From Bacteroidales bacterium (GTDB lineage Bacteria > Bacteroidota > Bacteroidia > Bacteroidales > Muribaculaceae), in NCBI GenBank assembly GCA_019416285.1, contig DXXM01000002.1, positions 139,322-203,321 of the forward strand: a stretch of DNA of 64,000 nt, in the 5' to 3' direction. Both the position numbers and the translations under genes were made by a program. This document shows positions 46,601-55,171 of the stretch, piece after piece (positions within the stretch are counted from its first letter, which is position 1; every line of letters begins with the position of its first letter). Below the pieces are notes generated by a model. That model saw only the letters and a list, made by a program, of their open reading frames with translations, was not told the DNA's origin and did no database searches.

Positions 46601-48231
46601 CCGGCGACATTTTTGTCAAGAATCTGTCGATGAAACTTGATTTCACCAACACGACCTACACCACTACCGACAGCATACACATCACGCCGGGCAGAATCCA
46701 GTTCGATGACGTCAGGCTTACCGACCGCAACGGCAAAAGCGCTATGCTGAGCGGCTACGTGACCCACAACTATTTCCATGACCCGACATTCCGTTTCGAT
46801 ATCAGCGATGCAAAGGATTTTCTCGTCTATGACGTTAAGGAGAACCAGACGGAGGATCCGTGGTACGGCCGCATCTACGGCAACGGTTCCGCGAGCGTAA
46901 TCGGCGTGCCCGGTCGGGTGGACATCAACGTGAACATGGCCACGGCGCCCAAGTCGACCTTTACATTCGTGCTCAGCGATGCGGAGCAGGCTCTCGACTA
47001 CACATTCATCACCCTGCGTGACCGCGACAAGGCCAAAAAGGATTCCATTGCCGCCCTCGATCCCACGCCGCTGATTGTGCGCCAGCTTAAAGAGCGCATC
47101 CGGAAGCAGGAAGAGGGCGCGCCGTCGGTCTACGCCATGACTTTCGACGTGGACATCAATCCCACGGCGGCAATCAATCTCATCATGGACCCGGTGGGAG
47201 GCGACAAGATAACGGCCTACGGAAGCGGCCACCTGCGCATGTCGTATTCGTCGGACGGCGACCTGCGCATGTATGGCGATTACACCATCAACCGCGGTAC
47301 CTACAACTTTACCCTACAGGATATAATCGTCAAGGAGTTCAATATCCGCGAGGGTAGCCGAATCTCTTTCCTCGGCGATCCGTATGCGGCCCAACTCGAC
47401 ATCATCGCGTCCTATACCGTCAACGCCAACCTCAGTGACCTCGATGAGTCATTCCTGGCGGACCGCGAGCTCAACCGCACGAAAGTGCCGGTGGACGCCC
47501 TGATGATTGTGCGCGGCGACATCCGTCAGCCCGACATCACTTTCGACCTCGACTTCCCGACACTGACCAGTGACACTTACCGCAAGGTGCGCTCTATCGT
47601 TTCGACCGAGGATATGATGAACCGTCAGATTATCTATCTGCTCGCGCTCAACAAATTCTATACGCCTGACTATATGTCGGCCACCCATGGCAATGAACTT
47701 GTGTCGATGGCGTCGTCCACGCTGTCGTCGCGTCTCGGTTCCATGCTCGGACAGTTGAGCGACAACTGGAGCATCGCGCCGGCCATCCGCAGTGACCGCA
47801 CCGACTTCTCCGACATTGAGGTCGACGTGGCCCTTTCAAGCCATCTGCTCAACAATCGCCTGCTCTTCAACGGCAACCTCGGATATCGTGACAATTCGCT
47901 TAACAACAACAGCTTCATCGGCGATTTCGATATCCGCTACCTGCTGAACCGCTCTGGCACCATACAGCTCAAGGCCTACAACCGCTACAACGACCAGAAC
48001 TATTATCTTAAAAGCGCTTTGACCACCCAAGGTGTCGGCATCGTGTTCAAACGTGATTTCGACAACATCTTCTCCTTCCTGCGTCCCTGGAAAAAGAATA
48101 AGGATGAGGACGGAGACGATGAAAAACCTGCGGCTATCACCCCTGACCGTCCTGCGGCCGGCGCGAAGGAACAGGAGCGCAAGCGCATATCAGCCGATGA
48201 TATTTTCGACGGAAAGGCCGGCGAAAAATAG
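43618..48231 (+). CDS. tamB: Translocation and assembly module protein TamB
   Basis: A very large inner-membrane-anchored periplasmic protein (1537 residues). Family members form a long beta-taco groove that bridges to the outer membrane and aids lipid transport or autotransporter assembly. It has an N-terminal membrane segment (about 8-30) and long amphipathic beta repeats. The C-terminal DUF490-type domain includes YTINRGTYNFTLQDII near 1222 and DVALSSHLLNNRLLFNGNLG near 1400. The start is TTG at 43618. No tamA/bamA-like gene is adjacent. The tail beyond 1490 is charged and low complexity. Confidence 0.9.
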   Translation: MKTLYRILRFTLVIVLVLPLAVPFILYVLLSLPVVQRSIAGRAEHELTALLGTEVEIGEVGLAPFNRVVLKDVVVRDSLGAEALSVGHLGAGISIGESLWKERPIISYVELIDLSLHLYKVTAEAPVNIQPILDRFKSKEDKGPSKFDLAVNLVVIRRSSLNFDVLDAQPADSGRFDINHIAVTGLRADIRAPRISDSNIEVEIKRMGAQERCGLLLKELTASVWVDKDELTVNNFVIELGNSRLALNDMAFTSPLGRPLNPAELLQSPVETLPDSYVTLSDLGPFVKELGDVDERIDIDFELEGQLDSLAIKRFDLEMPEHDARVSVRGLVENIGKGKDSISADLQRLNVVMNMERALDFTVSPSSLLHKYHKTLLPLATLGDIDLLGDLMLTPKSIDFNGSLNTACGNLDIDCGMIKGPGSQMRIDGGVSSASFNPSTLLPQLAALTQVSFESEADVTLAPSGEINGVVSLAIPEVVWNGYDFTDLTARADFFGSRFEAELTSLSPLLDFSINGGADLKGEDALSEFYADIRHLSLSPFVKSGRFHDYSVSCGVDASVQGRNPDTMTGWVNVGNLAFSGADGKNLTIPYIEFDALSIDSVRTLSLRSPMADADLTGRFSVKTFGRDIHGIIASVFPALLSPGDKLPGDVDFKLDMTVKDDTAISRFFSLPVDIIYPATVNSYVRGGADPVMGFSLDAPYLRNKDKLVEGSRLSVLLDGSERRSEFTAHTAFPTKNGLLDLNINSMGGCDSIDTDISWKIDRQAEFRGQVDFATMFSRDSLNNNLFTDIAFKTSQMVFNDSAWTVNPGTVHVAPGRITVDNLNGGRRGQSLRINGVASADSVDRLVVSLKNIDLDYIFESLELSDAVQFGGRATGDFYGLRLLSSQPVLYTPRLQVEGLKYNKCVMGDGDIRSFWNNETKSVSINAVINQINGKQSLIDGYIKPMTEELDFQFKARSAPVGFMLPFMSAFTSRIGGEVSGDAHLYGTFKDIDMTGDIFVKNLSMKLDFTNTTYTTTDSIHITPGRIQFDDVRLTDRNGKSAMLSGYVTHNYFHDPTFRFDISDAKDFLVYDVKENQTEDPWYGRIYGNGSASVIGVPGRVDINVNMATAPKSTFTFVLSDAEQALDYTFITLRDRDKAKKDSIAALDPTPLIVRQLKERIRKQEEGAPSVYAMTFDVDINPTAAINLIMDPVGGDKITAYGSGHLRMSYSSDGDLRMYGDYTINRGTYNFTLQDIIVKEFNIREGSRISFLGDPYAAQLDIIASYTVNANLSDLDESFLADRELNRTKVPVDALMIVRGDIRQPDITFDLDFPTLTSDTYRKVRSIVSTEDMMNRQIIYLLALNKFYTPDYMSATHGNELVSMASSTLSSRLGSMLGQLSDNWSIAPAIRSDRTDFSDIEVDVALSSHLLNNRLLFNGNLGYRDNSLNNNSFIGDFDIRYLLNRSGTIQLKAYNRYNDQNYYLKSALTTQGVGIVFKRDFDNIFSFLRPWKKNKDEDGDDEKPAAITPDRPAAGAKEQERKRISADDIFDGKAGEK

Positions 48232-48375
48232 GCGTAAGGTCAACCTGTTGTCAAACATCTCACCGACATCGGAAAATCAGCCCTGGCAATGTAACTATTG
48301 CGGCATTTTCGCGTCTGATATATGTATGGCTGTTGCAAATCGAACATCATTCATCAATCACATAATTATTGCGTA

Positions 48376-51300
48376 ATGAGAAAAAGTTTTTTATCAGTGG
48401 CTCTGCTCGCGGCTTCGGCCCTCGGAGCCGGCGCTGCACCGCTCTGGCTGCGCAACGTGGCTATTTCTCCTGACGGCTCGACGATTGCGTTTACCTATAA
48501 GGGTAACATATTCACAGTGCCGGCCAAGGGTGGCGACGCTCGTCAGCTTACATCGGGCAGCAGTTACAACACGGCTCCCGTGTGGAGTCCCGACGGCTCG
48601 AAAATCGCTTTCGGAAGTGACCGTGACGGCTCGATGGACGTGTTTGTTGTCAACAGCAAAGGCGGTGTGCCCAGGCGTCTGACCACCAACTCAGGTGCTG
48701 AGATACCTCTTGCTTTCAAGGATGACAACAATGTGCTCTTTAGCACCTATAATCTTCCGTCGCCAGCAGCTGCGCAGGCCGGTTTCAGCCCGCAGGTCTA
48801 TACCGTGGACCTCGACGGTCATCGCCCGAAGATGTTCGTGTCGCTCACAATGCCCTCGCTGAGTGTCAACCCCGACGGCCGTATTCTCTATCACGACAAG
48901 AAAGGCGTTGAGAACGTGTGGCGCAAGCATGAGCGCTCGTCAGGAACATCGGACGTTTGGGTGCTCGACAACGGCAGGCACACGAAGCTCACAGACTTCA
49001 ACGGCCATGACTTAAATCCTGTGTGGGCTCCCGATGGCTCATTCTATTTCGTGAGCGAGGAGGACGGCACTCTCAACGTCTACAAGCGTTCAATCGACGG
49101 CAAGCAGAAAAAGCAGCTCACCAAGTTCACGACACATCCTGTACGCTCCCTCTCGGCCTCGAAAAACGGCACTCTCGCTTTCAGCTGGGACGGTGAGATT
49201 TACACCATGAACGAGAACGGCGCCCCGCAGAAGGTGAACGTGGAAATCATTACCGACGACTATGCCTCGCCAGCGGAAAAATCCATCCGCCGCTCAGGTG
49301 CCACAAGCATCGCGGTGTCGCCCGACGGCGAGCTGGTGGCTTTTGTGCTACGCGGAGATGTCTATGTCACCTCCACCGAATACAACACCACGCGCCGCAT
49401 CACCGACACTCCGGCGCAGGAACGTTCCGTGGACTTCGCTCCTGACGGACGCAGCATTGTATATGACAGTGACCGCGACGGCATCTGGCAGCTTTTCACA
49501 GCTGAAATCAAAGATCCGTCCGAAAAATCGCTCCTCTATGCCACAGAAATTGTTGAAAAGCCCCTCTACAAGAGCGACAAACCCGCTTTCTTCCCCGATT
49601 ACAGTCCCGACGGCAAGAAAGTGGCCTTCCTTGAGAACCGCACCACTCTTCAGGTGCTTGACCTCAAGACCAAGAAGGTGACTACTGCTCTTGACGGCAA
49701 GTATAACTACAGCTACTCCGACGGCGACGTTGGTTTCGAATGGGGTCCCGACAGCAACTGGCTCCTCATCGACTATATTGGTGTGGGTGGCTGGAACAAT
49801 TCTGACGTGGCTCTTGTCAAGGCTGACGGCAGTCAGGTGGTGAACCTCAGCGAGAGCGGCTACAGCAACGGAAATCCCCAGTGGGTACTCGGCGGCAAGG
49901 CCGTGGCATATACCACCGGCAAGTATGGCTACAAGAGCCACGGAAGCTGGGGCAACGAGAGCGACGTGATGCTCATGTTCCTCGACGGCGAGGCCTACGA
50001 CCGCTTCAACATGACCGAGGAAGAGACAAAGCTCGCTGAAGAGGCCGAAAAGGAGAAATCCAAGAAGGACGGCGATAAAAAAGACGGCGACAAGAAGGAT
50101 TCCAAGAAAGGCAAAAAAGATAAGAAAGGAAAGAAGGATGACAACAAGGCCGACAAGAAGAAAGATGAGACCAAGCCCCTCGTGTTCGACCTCGACAACC
50201 GCCGTCACCGTCTGGAGCGTCTCACCGGCTCATCCTCGGCGCTCGGCGCCTACTATGTGTCGCCCAAGGCCGACAAGCTCTACTATGTCGCATCCAGTCC
50301 CGACGGACGCTCTCTCTATGAGCGTGACCTCAAGGAAGGCAGCACAAAGGTGCTTGCCAAGGGGCTGAGCGCATGGGGTATGATTCCTGACAAAGATGGC
50401 AAGAATGTGTTTGTGATGGACCGCAGCGGCATCAAGAAAGTGACGCTCGCCTCGGGCAAGCAGACTCCGGTGTCATTCGAGGCCGAATATACCCTCCGTC
50501 CCGCCGACGAGCGCAATTATATCTACGAGCACATGTGGCGTCAGGTACTCGACAAGTTCTACGATGTGAATCTCCACGGTGTCGACTGGGCGAAGTATAA
50601 GGAAGAATATGCAAAATTCCTTCCCTATATCAATAACAACTACGATTTCTCGATACTTCTCAGCGAGATTCTTGGTGAGCTCAACGCATCACATACCGGC
50701 AGCGGCTATCGCGGCGGTTCCTCGCGTCTCTCAACCTCGCAGCTCGGCGCTTTCTTCGATGAAAGCTACGAGGGCGACGGTCTGAAAGTGGCCGAGGTAA
50801 TCAACATGGGTCCCCTCTCGCCGAAGAATGTAGGAGTGGAGACAGGCGACATAATCCTTGCCATTAACGACTCTACCATTCTTGCCGGTCAGGACTATTT
50901 CCCCCTCCTCGAAGGCAAGAAAAAGGTGAAACTCGATGTGCAGAAACGCAACGGCGACAAGAAGAGCGTCTATGTCAAGACTGTAGGCGCCGGAACTATC
51001 CGTGACCTTCTCTACAAACGCTGGGTTGAACGCAACGAACACATAGTAGACAGTGTGTCGGGCGGCCGCATCGGTTATGTACATGTCGAAGGGATGGACG
51101 GAGCGAGCTTCAGCGAAGTCTATGACCGTCTGCTCGGCAAATACCGCAACTGCGATGCAGTCGTGGTGGATACCCGTCACAACGGCGGCGGCTGGCTCCA
51201 CAATGACCTCGCCCTCCTGCTCAGCGGTAAGGAATATGTGCGTTTCAGCCCCCGCGGTCAGTATATCGGCACAGAACCTTTCTCACAGTGGACCAAACCC

Positions 51301-51624
51301 TCTGTGATGCTTGTCGACGAGAGCAACTACAGCGACGCCCACGGTTCGCCCTACGTCTATCAGACTCTCAAAATCGGTGACATTGTCGGAGCTCCCGTCC
51401 CCGGAACCATGACTGCCGTATGGTGGGAGACTCAGATTGACCCGACTCTCTATTTCGGCATCCCACAGGTGACTTCGCTCGACCGCAATGGTGAGCCGCT
51501 GGAGAACAAGCAGCTCAATCCCGATGTGCTCATCTACAATACTCCTGAGAATGTGCTCAAAGGTGTTGACGACCAGCTCATCGGCGCTACCAAGCACCTT
51601 ATGAAGAAAACTGCCAAAAAGTAA
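48376..51624 (+). CDS. Tricorn-like S41 protease with beta-propeller and PDZ
   Basis: An exported protease of 1082 residues starting at ATG 48376 with a signal peptide (about 1-20, ending GAGA). PD40/WD40-like propeller repeats (ISPDGSTIAF, WSPDGSKIAF, FAPDGRSIVYDSDRDG) fill about 25-545. A lysine-rich low-complexity insert occupies about 553-601. A second set of propeller-like strands, a PDZ domain (about 790-890) and an S41 domain follow. Tricorn-type catalytic elements are NASHTGSG near 770 (Ser-His), HNGGGW near 935 and the nucleophile region ESNYSDAHGS near 985. It should degrade peptides in the periplasm. Confidence 0.9.
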   Translation: MRKSFLSVALLAASALGAGAAPLWLRNVAISPDGSTIAFTYKGNIFTVPAKGGDARQLTSGSSYNTAPVWSPDGSKIAFGSDRDGSMDVFVVNSKGGVPRRLTTNSGAEIPLAFKDDNNVLFSTYNLPSPAAAQAGFSPQVYTVDLDGHRPKMFVSLTMPSLSVNPDGRILYHDKKGVENVWRKHERSSGTSDVWVLDNGRHTKLTDFNGHDLNPVWAPDGSFYFVSEEDGTLNVYKRSIDGKQKKQLTKFTTHPVRSLSASKNGTLAFSWDGEIYTMNENGAPQKVNVEIITDDYASPAEKSIRRSGATSIAVSPDGELVAFVLRGDVYVTSTEYNTTRRITDTPAQERSVDFAPDGRSIVYDSDRDGIWQLFTAEIKDPSEKSLLYATEIVEKPLYKSDKPAFFPDYSPDGKKVAFLENRTTLQVLDLKTKKVTTALDGKYNYSYSDGDVGFEWGPDSNWLLIDYIGVGGWNNSDVALVKADGSQVVNLSESGYSNGNPQWVLGGKAVAYTTGKYGYKSHGSWGNESDVMLMFLDGEAYDRFNMTEEETKLAEEAEKEKSKKDGDKKDGDKKDSKKGKKDKKGKKDDNKADKKKDETKPLVFDLDNRRHRLERLTGSSSALGAYYVSPKADKLYYVASSPDGRSLYERDLKEGSTKVLAKGLSAWGMIPDKDGKNVFVMDRSGIKKVTLASGKQTPVSFEAEYTLRPADERNYIYEHMWRQVLDKFYDVNLHGVDWAKYKEEYAKFLPYINNNYDFSILLSEILGELNASHTGSGYRGGSSRLSTSQLGAFFDESYEGDGLKVAEVINMGPLSPKNVGVETGDIILAINDSTILAGQDYFPLLEGKKKVKLDVQKRNGDKKSVYVKTVGAGTIRDLLYKRWVERNEHIVDSVSGGRIGYVHVEGMDGASFSEVYDRLLGKYRNCDAVVVDTRHNGGGWLHNDLALLLSGKEYVRFSPRGQYIGTEPFSQWTKPSVMLVDESNYSDAHGSPYVYQTLKIGDIVGAPVPGTMTAVWWETQIDPTLYFGIPQVTSLDRNGEPLENKQLNPDVLIYNTPENVLKGVDDQLIGATKHLMKKTAKK

Positions 51625-51650
51625 AATCTACTGACAAGGCATAAAAAAAC

Positions 51651-51696
51651 TCCACCCGCGTCAGGCAATCGGTTGCCGGCGCGGGTGGATTTGTTT
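51651..51696. terminator. Bidirectional terminator
   Basis: A 10-bp GC-rich stem (51651-51660 with 51680-51689) has an inner 5-bp stem (51664-51668 with 51673-51677). A runs precede it and TTTGTTTTT follows. It lies between the convergent protease and antiporter genes. Confidence 0.85.
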
Positions 51697-51746
51697 TTCG
51701 GGGTGGGAGAGGGTTTATTCTTTCGACAGAAATGTCGGGGTGACGG

Positions 51747-52721
51747 TTACTGGGCCTGAAGAATCAGAACGAGTATATATGCGAGATAGCAGAGAGTGAG
51801 CGCTATGCCTTCGATGCGGGTGATGGTGCGCTGCTTGAAGAACCATCCGAACAGCCAGAAGAGCACGCAGGCGCCTGTGAGCACGAGGAGGTCGAGATTG
51901 CCTATGCCGCCGAAGTCGAGCGGACGGATGGTGGCTGTGGCGCCGAGTACGAGGAAGATATTGAAGATATTGCTTCCGATAACGTTGCCAACGGCCATGC
52001 CGCTTTTGCCTTTTAGAGCAGCGGTAACGGATGTGGCGAGTTCCGGTAGAGATGTACCCGCGGCGACTATGGTCAGGCCTATGATTGCATCGCTGACACC
52101 GAAAGCGGATGCTATGCCGGAGGCTCCGGCTACGAATCTGTCGCCGCCGTAAACCAGTCCGGCCAGACCTCCGATAACCCATATCAGAGCTTTCCATAAC
52201 GGCATTGCCTTGACCGGTGCATTTTCCGGCTCAGATGCCGGAGCCGTGTCGGATTTTGCCTGCGAGAATGTGTAGCGCATGAAAATTATGAAGAAAAAGA
52301 GCAGGATTATGCCGTCGGCGCGTGTAATCATCGGCCGTGGAGCCCCGTCAAGCAGCGGGCCGTTGCCCATTGTGAGCAGGACGAGGGCAGAGAGAATCAC
52401 GAGTGGAATTTCGTTTGTCATGATGCTCCGCTGTATCTTTATCGGTGCAAAAATCGCGGTTACGCCGATAATCATGAGCACATTGAAAATATTGCTGCCG
52501 ACAACATTGCCTATCGCCATGGCCGGACTGCCGTTGACAGCCGAGATAATGCTGATGGCCAGTTCCGGTGCCGAGGTTCCGAAGGCAACCACGGTGAGAC
52601 CTATCACGAGGTCACTGACGCCCCAGCGTCTTGCCATGGCCGACGCCCCGTCGGTCAGCGCATTGGCCCCCACAAGAATCAGCCCGAGGCCAAGGAGAAG
52701 AAAAAAGATATTCAGAAGCAT
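51747..52721 (-). CDS. Calcium/sodium antiporter (CaCA family, YrbG-like)
   Basis: A polytopic inner-membrane exchanger of about 324 residues. The two alpha-repeats are clear: VAFGTSAPELAIS with GNVVGSNIFNVL, and VAAGTSLPELATS with GNVIGSNIFNIF. These hold the ion-binding Glu, Asn and Ser residues. The start chosen is ATG 52721 (MLLNIFFLLLG), because a -7 box at 52755-52762 overlaps the longer in-frame start at 52757. It is the last gene before the mobile element region. Confidence 0.93.
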   Translation of the reverse strand: MLLNIFFLLLGLGLILVGANALTDGASAMARRWGVSDLVIGLTVVAFGTSAPELAISIISAVNGSPAMAIGNVVGSNIFNVLMIIGVTAIFAPIKIQRSIMTNEIPLVILSALVLLTMGNGPLLDGAPRPMITRADGIILLFFFIIFMRYTFSQAKSDTAPASEPENAPVKAMPLWKALIWVIGGLAGLVYGGDRFVAGASGIASAFGVSDAIIGLTIVAAGTSLPELATSVTAALKGKSGMAVGNVIGSNIFNIFLVLGATATIRPLDFGGIGNLDLLVLTGACVLFWLFGWFFKQRTITRIEGIALTLCYLAYILVLILQAQ

Positions 52722-52754
52722 AATGATGATTAGAATAAATTGGAATTTTATTTG

Positions 52755-52762
52755 CAAATATA
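52755..52762 (-). promoter_or_regulatory. -7 box of the antiporter gene
   Basis: On minus this reads TATATTTG, fitting TAnnTTTG, 33 bases upstream of the ATG at 52721. Confidence 0.55.
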
Positions 52763-52861
52763 AGATAAAACGGATTCAGAGAAAAATATGTTTTAGGAAG
52801 TCTGTTAATAGTATTATCACAAGAAATCTTATCAATAGTTCTTCATTTGCAACCAAAATGT

Positions 52862-52869
52862 TATCTTTG
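52862..52869 (+). promoter_or_regulatory. -7 box for the 123-residue protein gene
   Basis: TATCTTTG lies 22 bases before the ATG at 52892. Confidence 0.5.
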
Positions 52870-52891
52870 CAAAGTAATAGTTTAAAAGATA

Positions 52892-53263
52892 ATGGCATTA
52901 TCACTGACAGAAATTATATTTGACTCTCTGAATAAGAGCCGCTGGCTTGCTAAGATTAGTGAGCTTTATTCTGTGTATGCCATGCCGATTCCTGAGAGTC
53001 GTATAACGCTCAAGTTTGACGATAAATTAAATGTCTCACAGATAGAGCCTGTACATTTGGTAACGCTTGCCTGCCTGATACAATATCTGTTCGATAAAGG
53101 ACATAAGGTATATATGAGCAGTACAAATGTCGAAATACATGACTATATATTCAACGACCTGGATTTTTCAGCCTATTGGAAAGGCGGAAAGAATCATGTC
53201 AACGCCCACAGATCCAATGATATATTTAATCTATGGCGGATAGTTGAGGCTGAGAAGGACTGA
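52892..53263 (+). pseudogene. N-terminal remnant of a longer soluble protein, probably cut by element insertion
   Basis: A 123-residue frame starting MALSLTEIIFDSLNKSRW, with its own promoter. It looks like the N-terminal part of a larger Bacteroidales protein that continues into an HATPase-like domain in my recollection of the family. Here it stops abruptly at VEAEKD and integrase-associated sequence begins. Its base composition is AT-richer than upstream genes. If the family memory is wrong, it is simply a small hypothetical protein. Confidence 0.5.
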
Positions 53264-53375
53264 AATGTATGAATAGACATAAACGAATATGAATAGCAAG
53301 TACGCATTATATCAGCGAGTTGAATGTGGGTTGAATGTTAATAAATTCATGGTTGTTCTTTTCAGCGCACTTTTT

Positions 53376-53424
53376 GTTGTGCAAAAACGTTATACTTGCA
53401 CAACGCATATAAATTCGCACAACG
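53376..53424. repeat. GCACAAC repeats around the integrase promoter
   Basis: GTTGTGCA (53376-53383) is the inverted partner of TGCACAAC (53397-53404). GCACAACG recurs as a direct copy at 53417-53424, four bases before the integrase ATG. A -7-like TATACTTG (53391-53398) lies inside. It could be an integrase-binding or autoregulatory site. Confidence 0.6.
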
Positions 53425-53427
53425 ACT

Positions 53428-54849
53428 ATGGAAAGAATAACGATTTACCTCCGTACAACAAAGACCAGCGGCAAGATAAAACTCAGGTTTCGTCTGACCG
53501 AAGGCCGGAGTGTGCAGCTCTTTCATAAGAGCGATATTGAGGTCGACCTCAATGACCTAAAGAAGTTCAACCCTGACGGTTCTCTTAAGCCGCGCATTAC
53601 CGTATATAACGAGGATTTGCGAAAGGCATTGGACAGGGAGATTGACGCTATGCGGGAAGCCTATTCCCAACTTAAACAGAACGCCTCAAACGGAACAGAT
53701 TATGACGCAAAGGATTTTGAATTGCGGATAGACATGATTCTTAATCCTGATAAATATGATGCAGACAAGGCTTCGCGTAAAGAAAGCCTGATTGAACGTT
53801 TCCGCAGATATATTGACGGACTAAGGGAGTTCGGTACGGTAGCTCCATCAAGGGCCGATATCTACAAGACAACCTGCGACAAACTGGAGCGTTATCTTAT
53901 CATAACAAAGAGATCCCGTTACCTCCCCGAAAATTTTACAACTGAGGATATATGGGGATTCCGCGATTTCATGATCAATGAATACAAGTATGTAGCCAAA
54001 TATCCGAAGTTATACGAAGGATTAAGGAAAACTTCCGTGCCACAGCACGTGGCCACGCAAAATACGGCAACAGCAAAACTCAGGACGCTCCAATCATTCT
54101 TTAACGACCTTGAAGGAGATGATGAGATAGTCAAATCTCCTTTCAGACGGCTTTCAAGAGGCAGAAGGAATGAAATGATGAGAGAACAATACGACGAACC
54201 ATATTTTCTGTATCACGAAGAGTTTCAGACTATTTTGAAAACGGAAGTTCCGGAATCACTGTCCTCCACCAAAGACGCCTTTCTTCTTCAATGTGCGATT
54301 GGCTGTCGCATCAGCGATTTCAGAAAACTCACGATGGATAACATCGCAGTAACAGAAGATGGGATACCTTATGTCAGGTATCTTCCGAAGAAAACCATGA
54401 GGTCGCAACTCGACCGCAAGGAGAAAACCACTCCTCTGATGCTGTTTGCGGTAGAAATCATCAAACGTACTGGATTAAATTTCGATGTGGTCAGACAAAA
54501 TCTGGGCACCAATATATACAACAAGAAAATCAAGGAGCTTCTTGAATATTGTAAAATAAATCGCATTGTCAGCCGGTTTAACGAGGCATCGGGAACAATG
54601 GAACGAGTTTCGTTGTGTTCGTTGGGCAGTAGCAAACTGTGCCGTAAGACCCACATAGATATGGCAAGCAAAGTTCAGGTAAATATGTATGCCACCGGGC
54701 ATCATTCCATTGGAAGCGCGGCAGTAGGTCATTACTCAGTGCTTGAGATTCGTGACCTCTTTATCCTTCTTTGCGCGGCTTTTCGCCAACCACAGTTTCG
54801 GGTTGACAGTAATCTCAATGTGATTTCAGAGTCGGACATAATCTTATGA
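53428..54849 (+). CDS. Tyrosine recombinase / site-specific integrase
   Basis: A 473-residue phage-integrase-family recombinase that inserts and excises the element. The N-terminal arm-type and core-binding domains cover about 1-250; the catalytic domain follows. Catalytic residues read R294 (GCRISD), R406 (SKLCRKT), H425/H426 (TGHHS) and nucleophile Y436 (GHYSV). The usual first box-II histidine (H-x-x-R) is K403. It is oriented inward from the presumed left end. Confidence 0.92.
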   Translation: MERITIYLRTTKTSGKIKLRFRLTEGRSVQLFHKSDIEVDLNDLKKFNPDGSLKPRITVYNEDLRKALDREIDAMREAYSQLKQNASNGTDYDAKDFELRIDMILNPDKYDADKASRKESLIERFRRYIDGLREFGTVAPSRADIYKTTCDKLERYLIITKRSRYLPENFTTEDIWGFRDFMINEYKYVAKYPKLYEGLRKTSVPQHVATQNTATAKLRTLQSFFNDLEGDDEIVKSPFRRLSRGRRNEMMREQYDEPYFLYHEEFQTILKTEVPESLSSTKDAFLLQCAIGCRISDFRKLTMDNIAVTEDGIPYVRYLPKKTMRSQLDRKEKTTPLMLFAVEIIKRTGLNFDVVRQNLGTNIYNKKIKELLEYCKINRIVSRFNEASGTMERVSLCSLGSSKLCRKTHIDMASKVQVNMYATGHHSIGSAAVGHYSVLEIRDLFILLCAAFRQPQFRVDSNLNVISESDIIL

Positions 54850-54951
54850 TACAGCCCGATCAGGTGACAACCGCCCCGAGAATCCCGCCCCGAGATTCGA
54901 CAATCATCTTTTTTGGCCGCTTATTAAGCTGATTATGTGAGAAATTTGTTG

Positions 54952-54959
54952 TATCTTTG
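54952..54959 (+). promoter_or_regulatory. -7 box of the GNAT pair
   Basis: TATCTTTG lies 30 bases before the start of the 59-residue gene. Upstream is a 14-base direct repeat CCGCCCCGAGA (from 54871 and from 54885), a possible operator for autoregulation. Confidence 0.55.
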
Positions 54960-54989
54960 TACTTGAATTAGAAACAAGGAGATAAAACT

Positions 54990-55169
54990 ATGGCAATGAC
55001 AATTAAAACATCCCCCGAACTTTGGGGCGAAGATGCGCGAATCTTCACCGAGGAAGCGGAGCGCAATGGCAAATTGCCCACGCCAAAACTCTCGGAATCA
55101 CAGCGTAAGGTGCTTTCCACCATGTTGGACAGTGCCAAGAACATTATATTCCCTCCCCGCAAAGGCTGA
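54990..55169 (+). CDS. Putative antitoxin, 59 residues, paired with the GNAT gene
   Basis: A short frame starting ATG 54990 and ending TGA 55169. It begins MAMTIKTSPELWGEDARI and ends IIFPPRKG. It is hydrophilic and helical in character, without a recognisable ribbon-helix-helix pattern. It is two bases upstream of a GNAT gene of the toxin type and shares its promoter, the classic order of antitoxin then toxin. The antitoxin role is inferred from position and size alone. Confidence 0.6.
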   Translation: MAMTIKTSPELWGEDARIFTEEAERNGKLPTPKLSESQRKVLSTMLDSAKNIIFPPRKG

Positions 55170-55171
55170 CA

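Noticed and set aside
45889..47232. 447-codon open frame antisense to tamB
   Set aside because: It lies wholly inside the tamB frame, has no family features, and reflects GC-rich codon bias.
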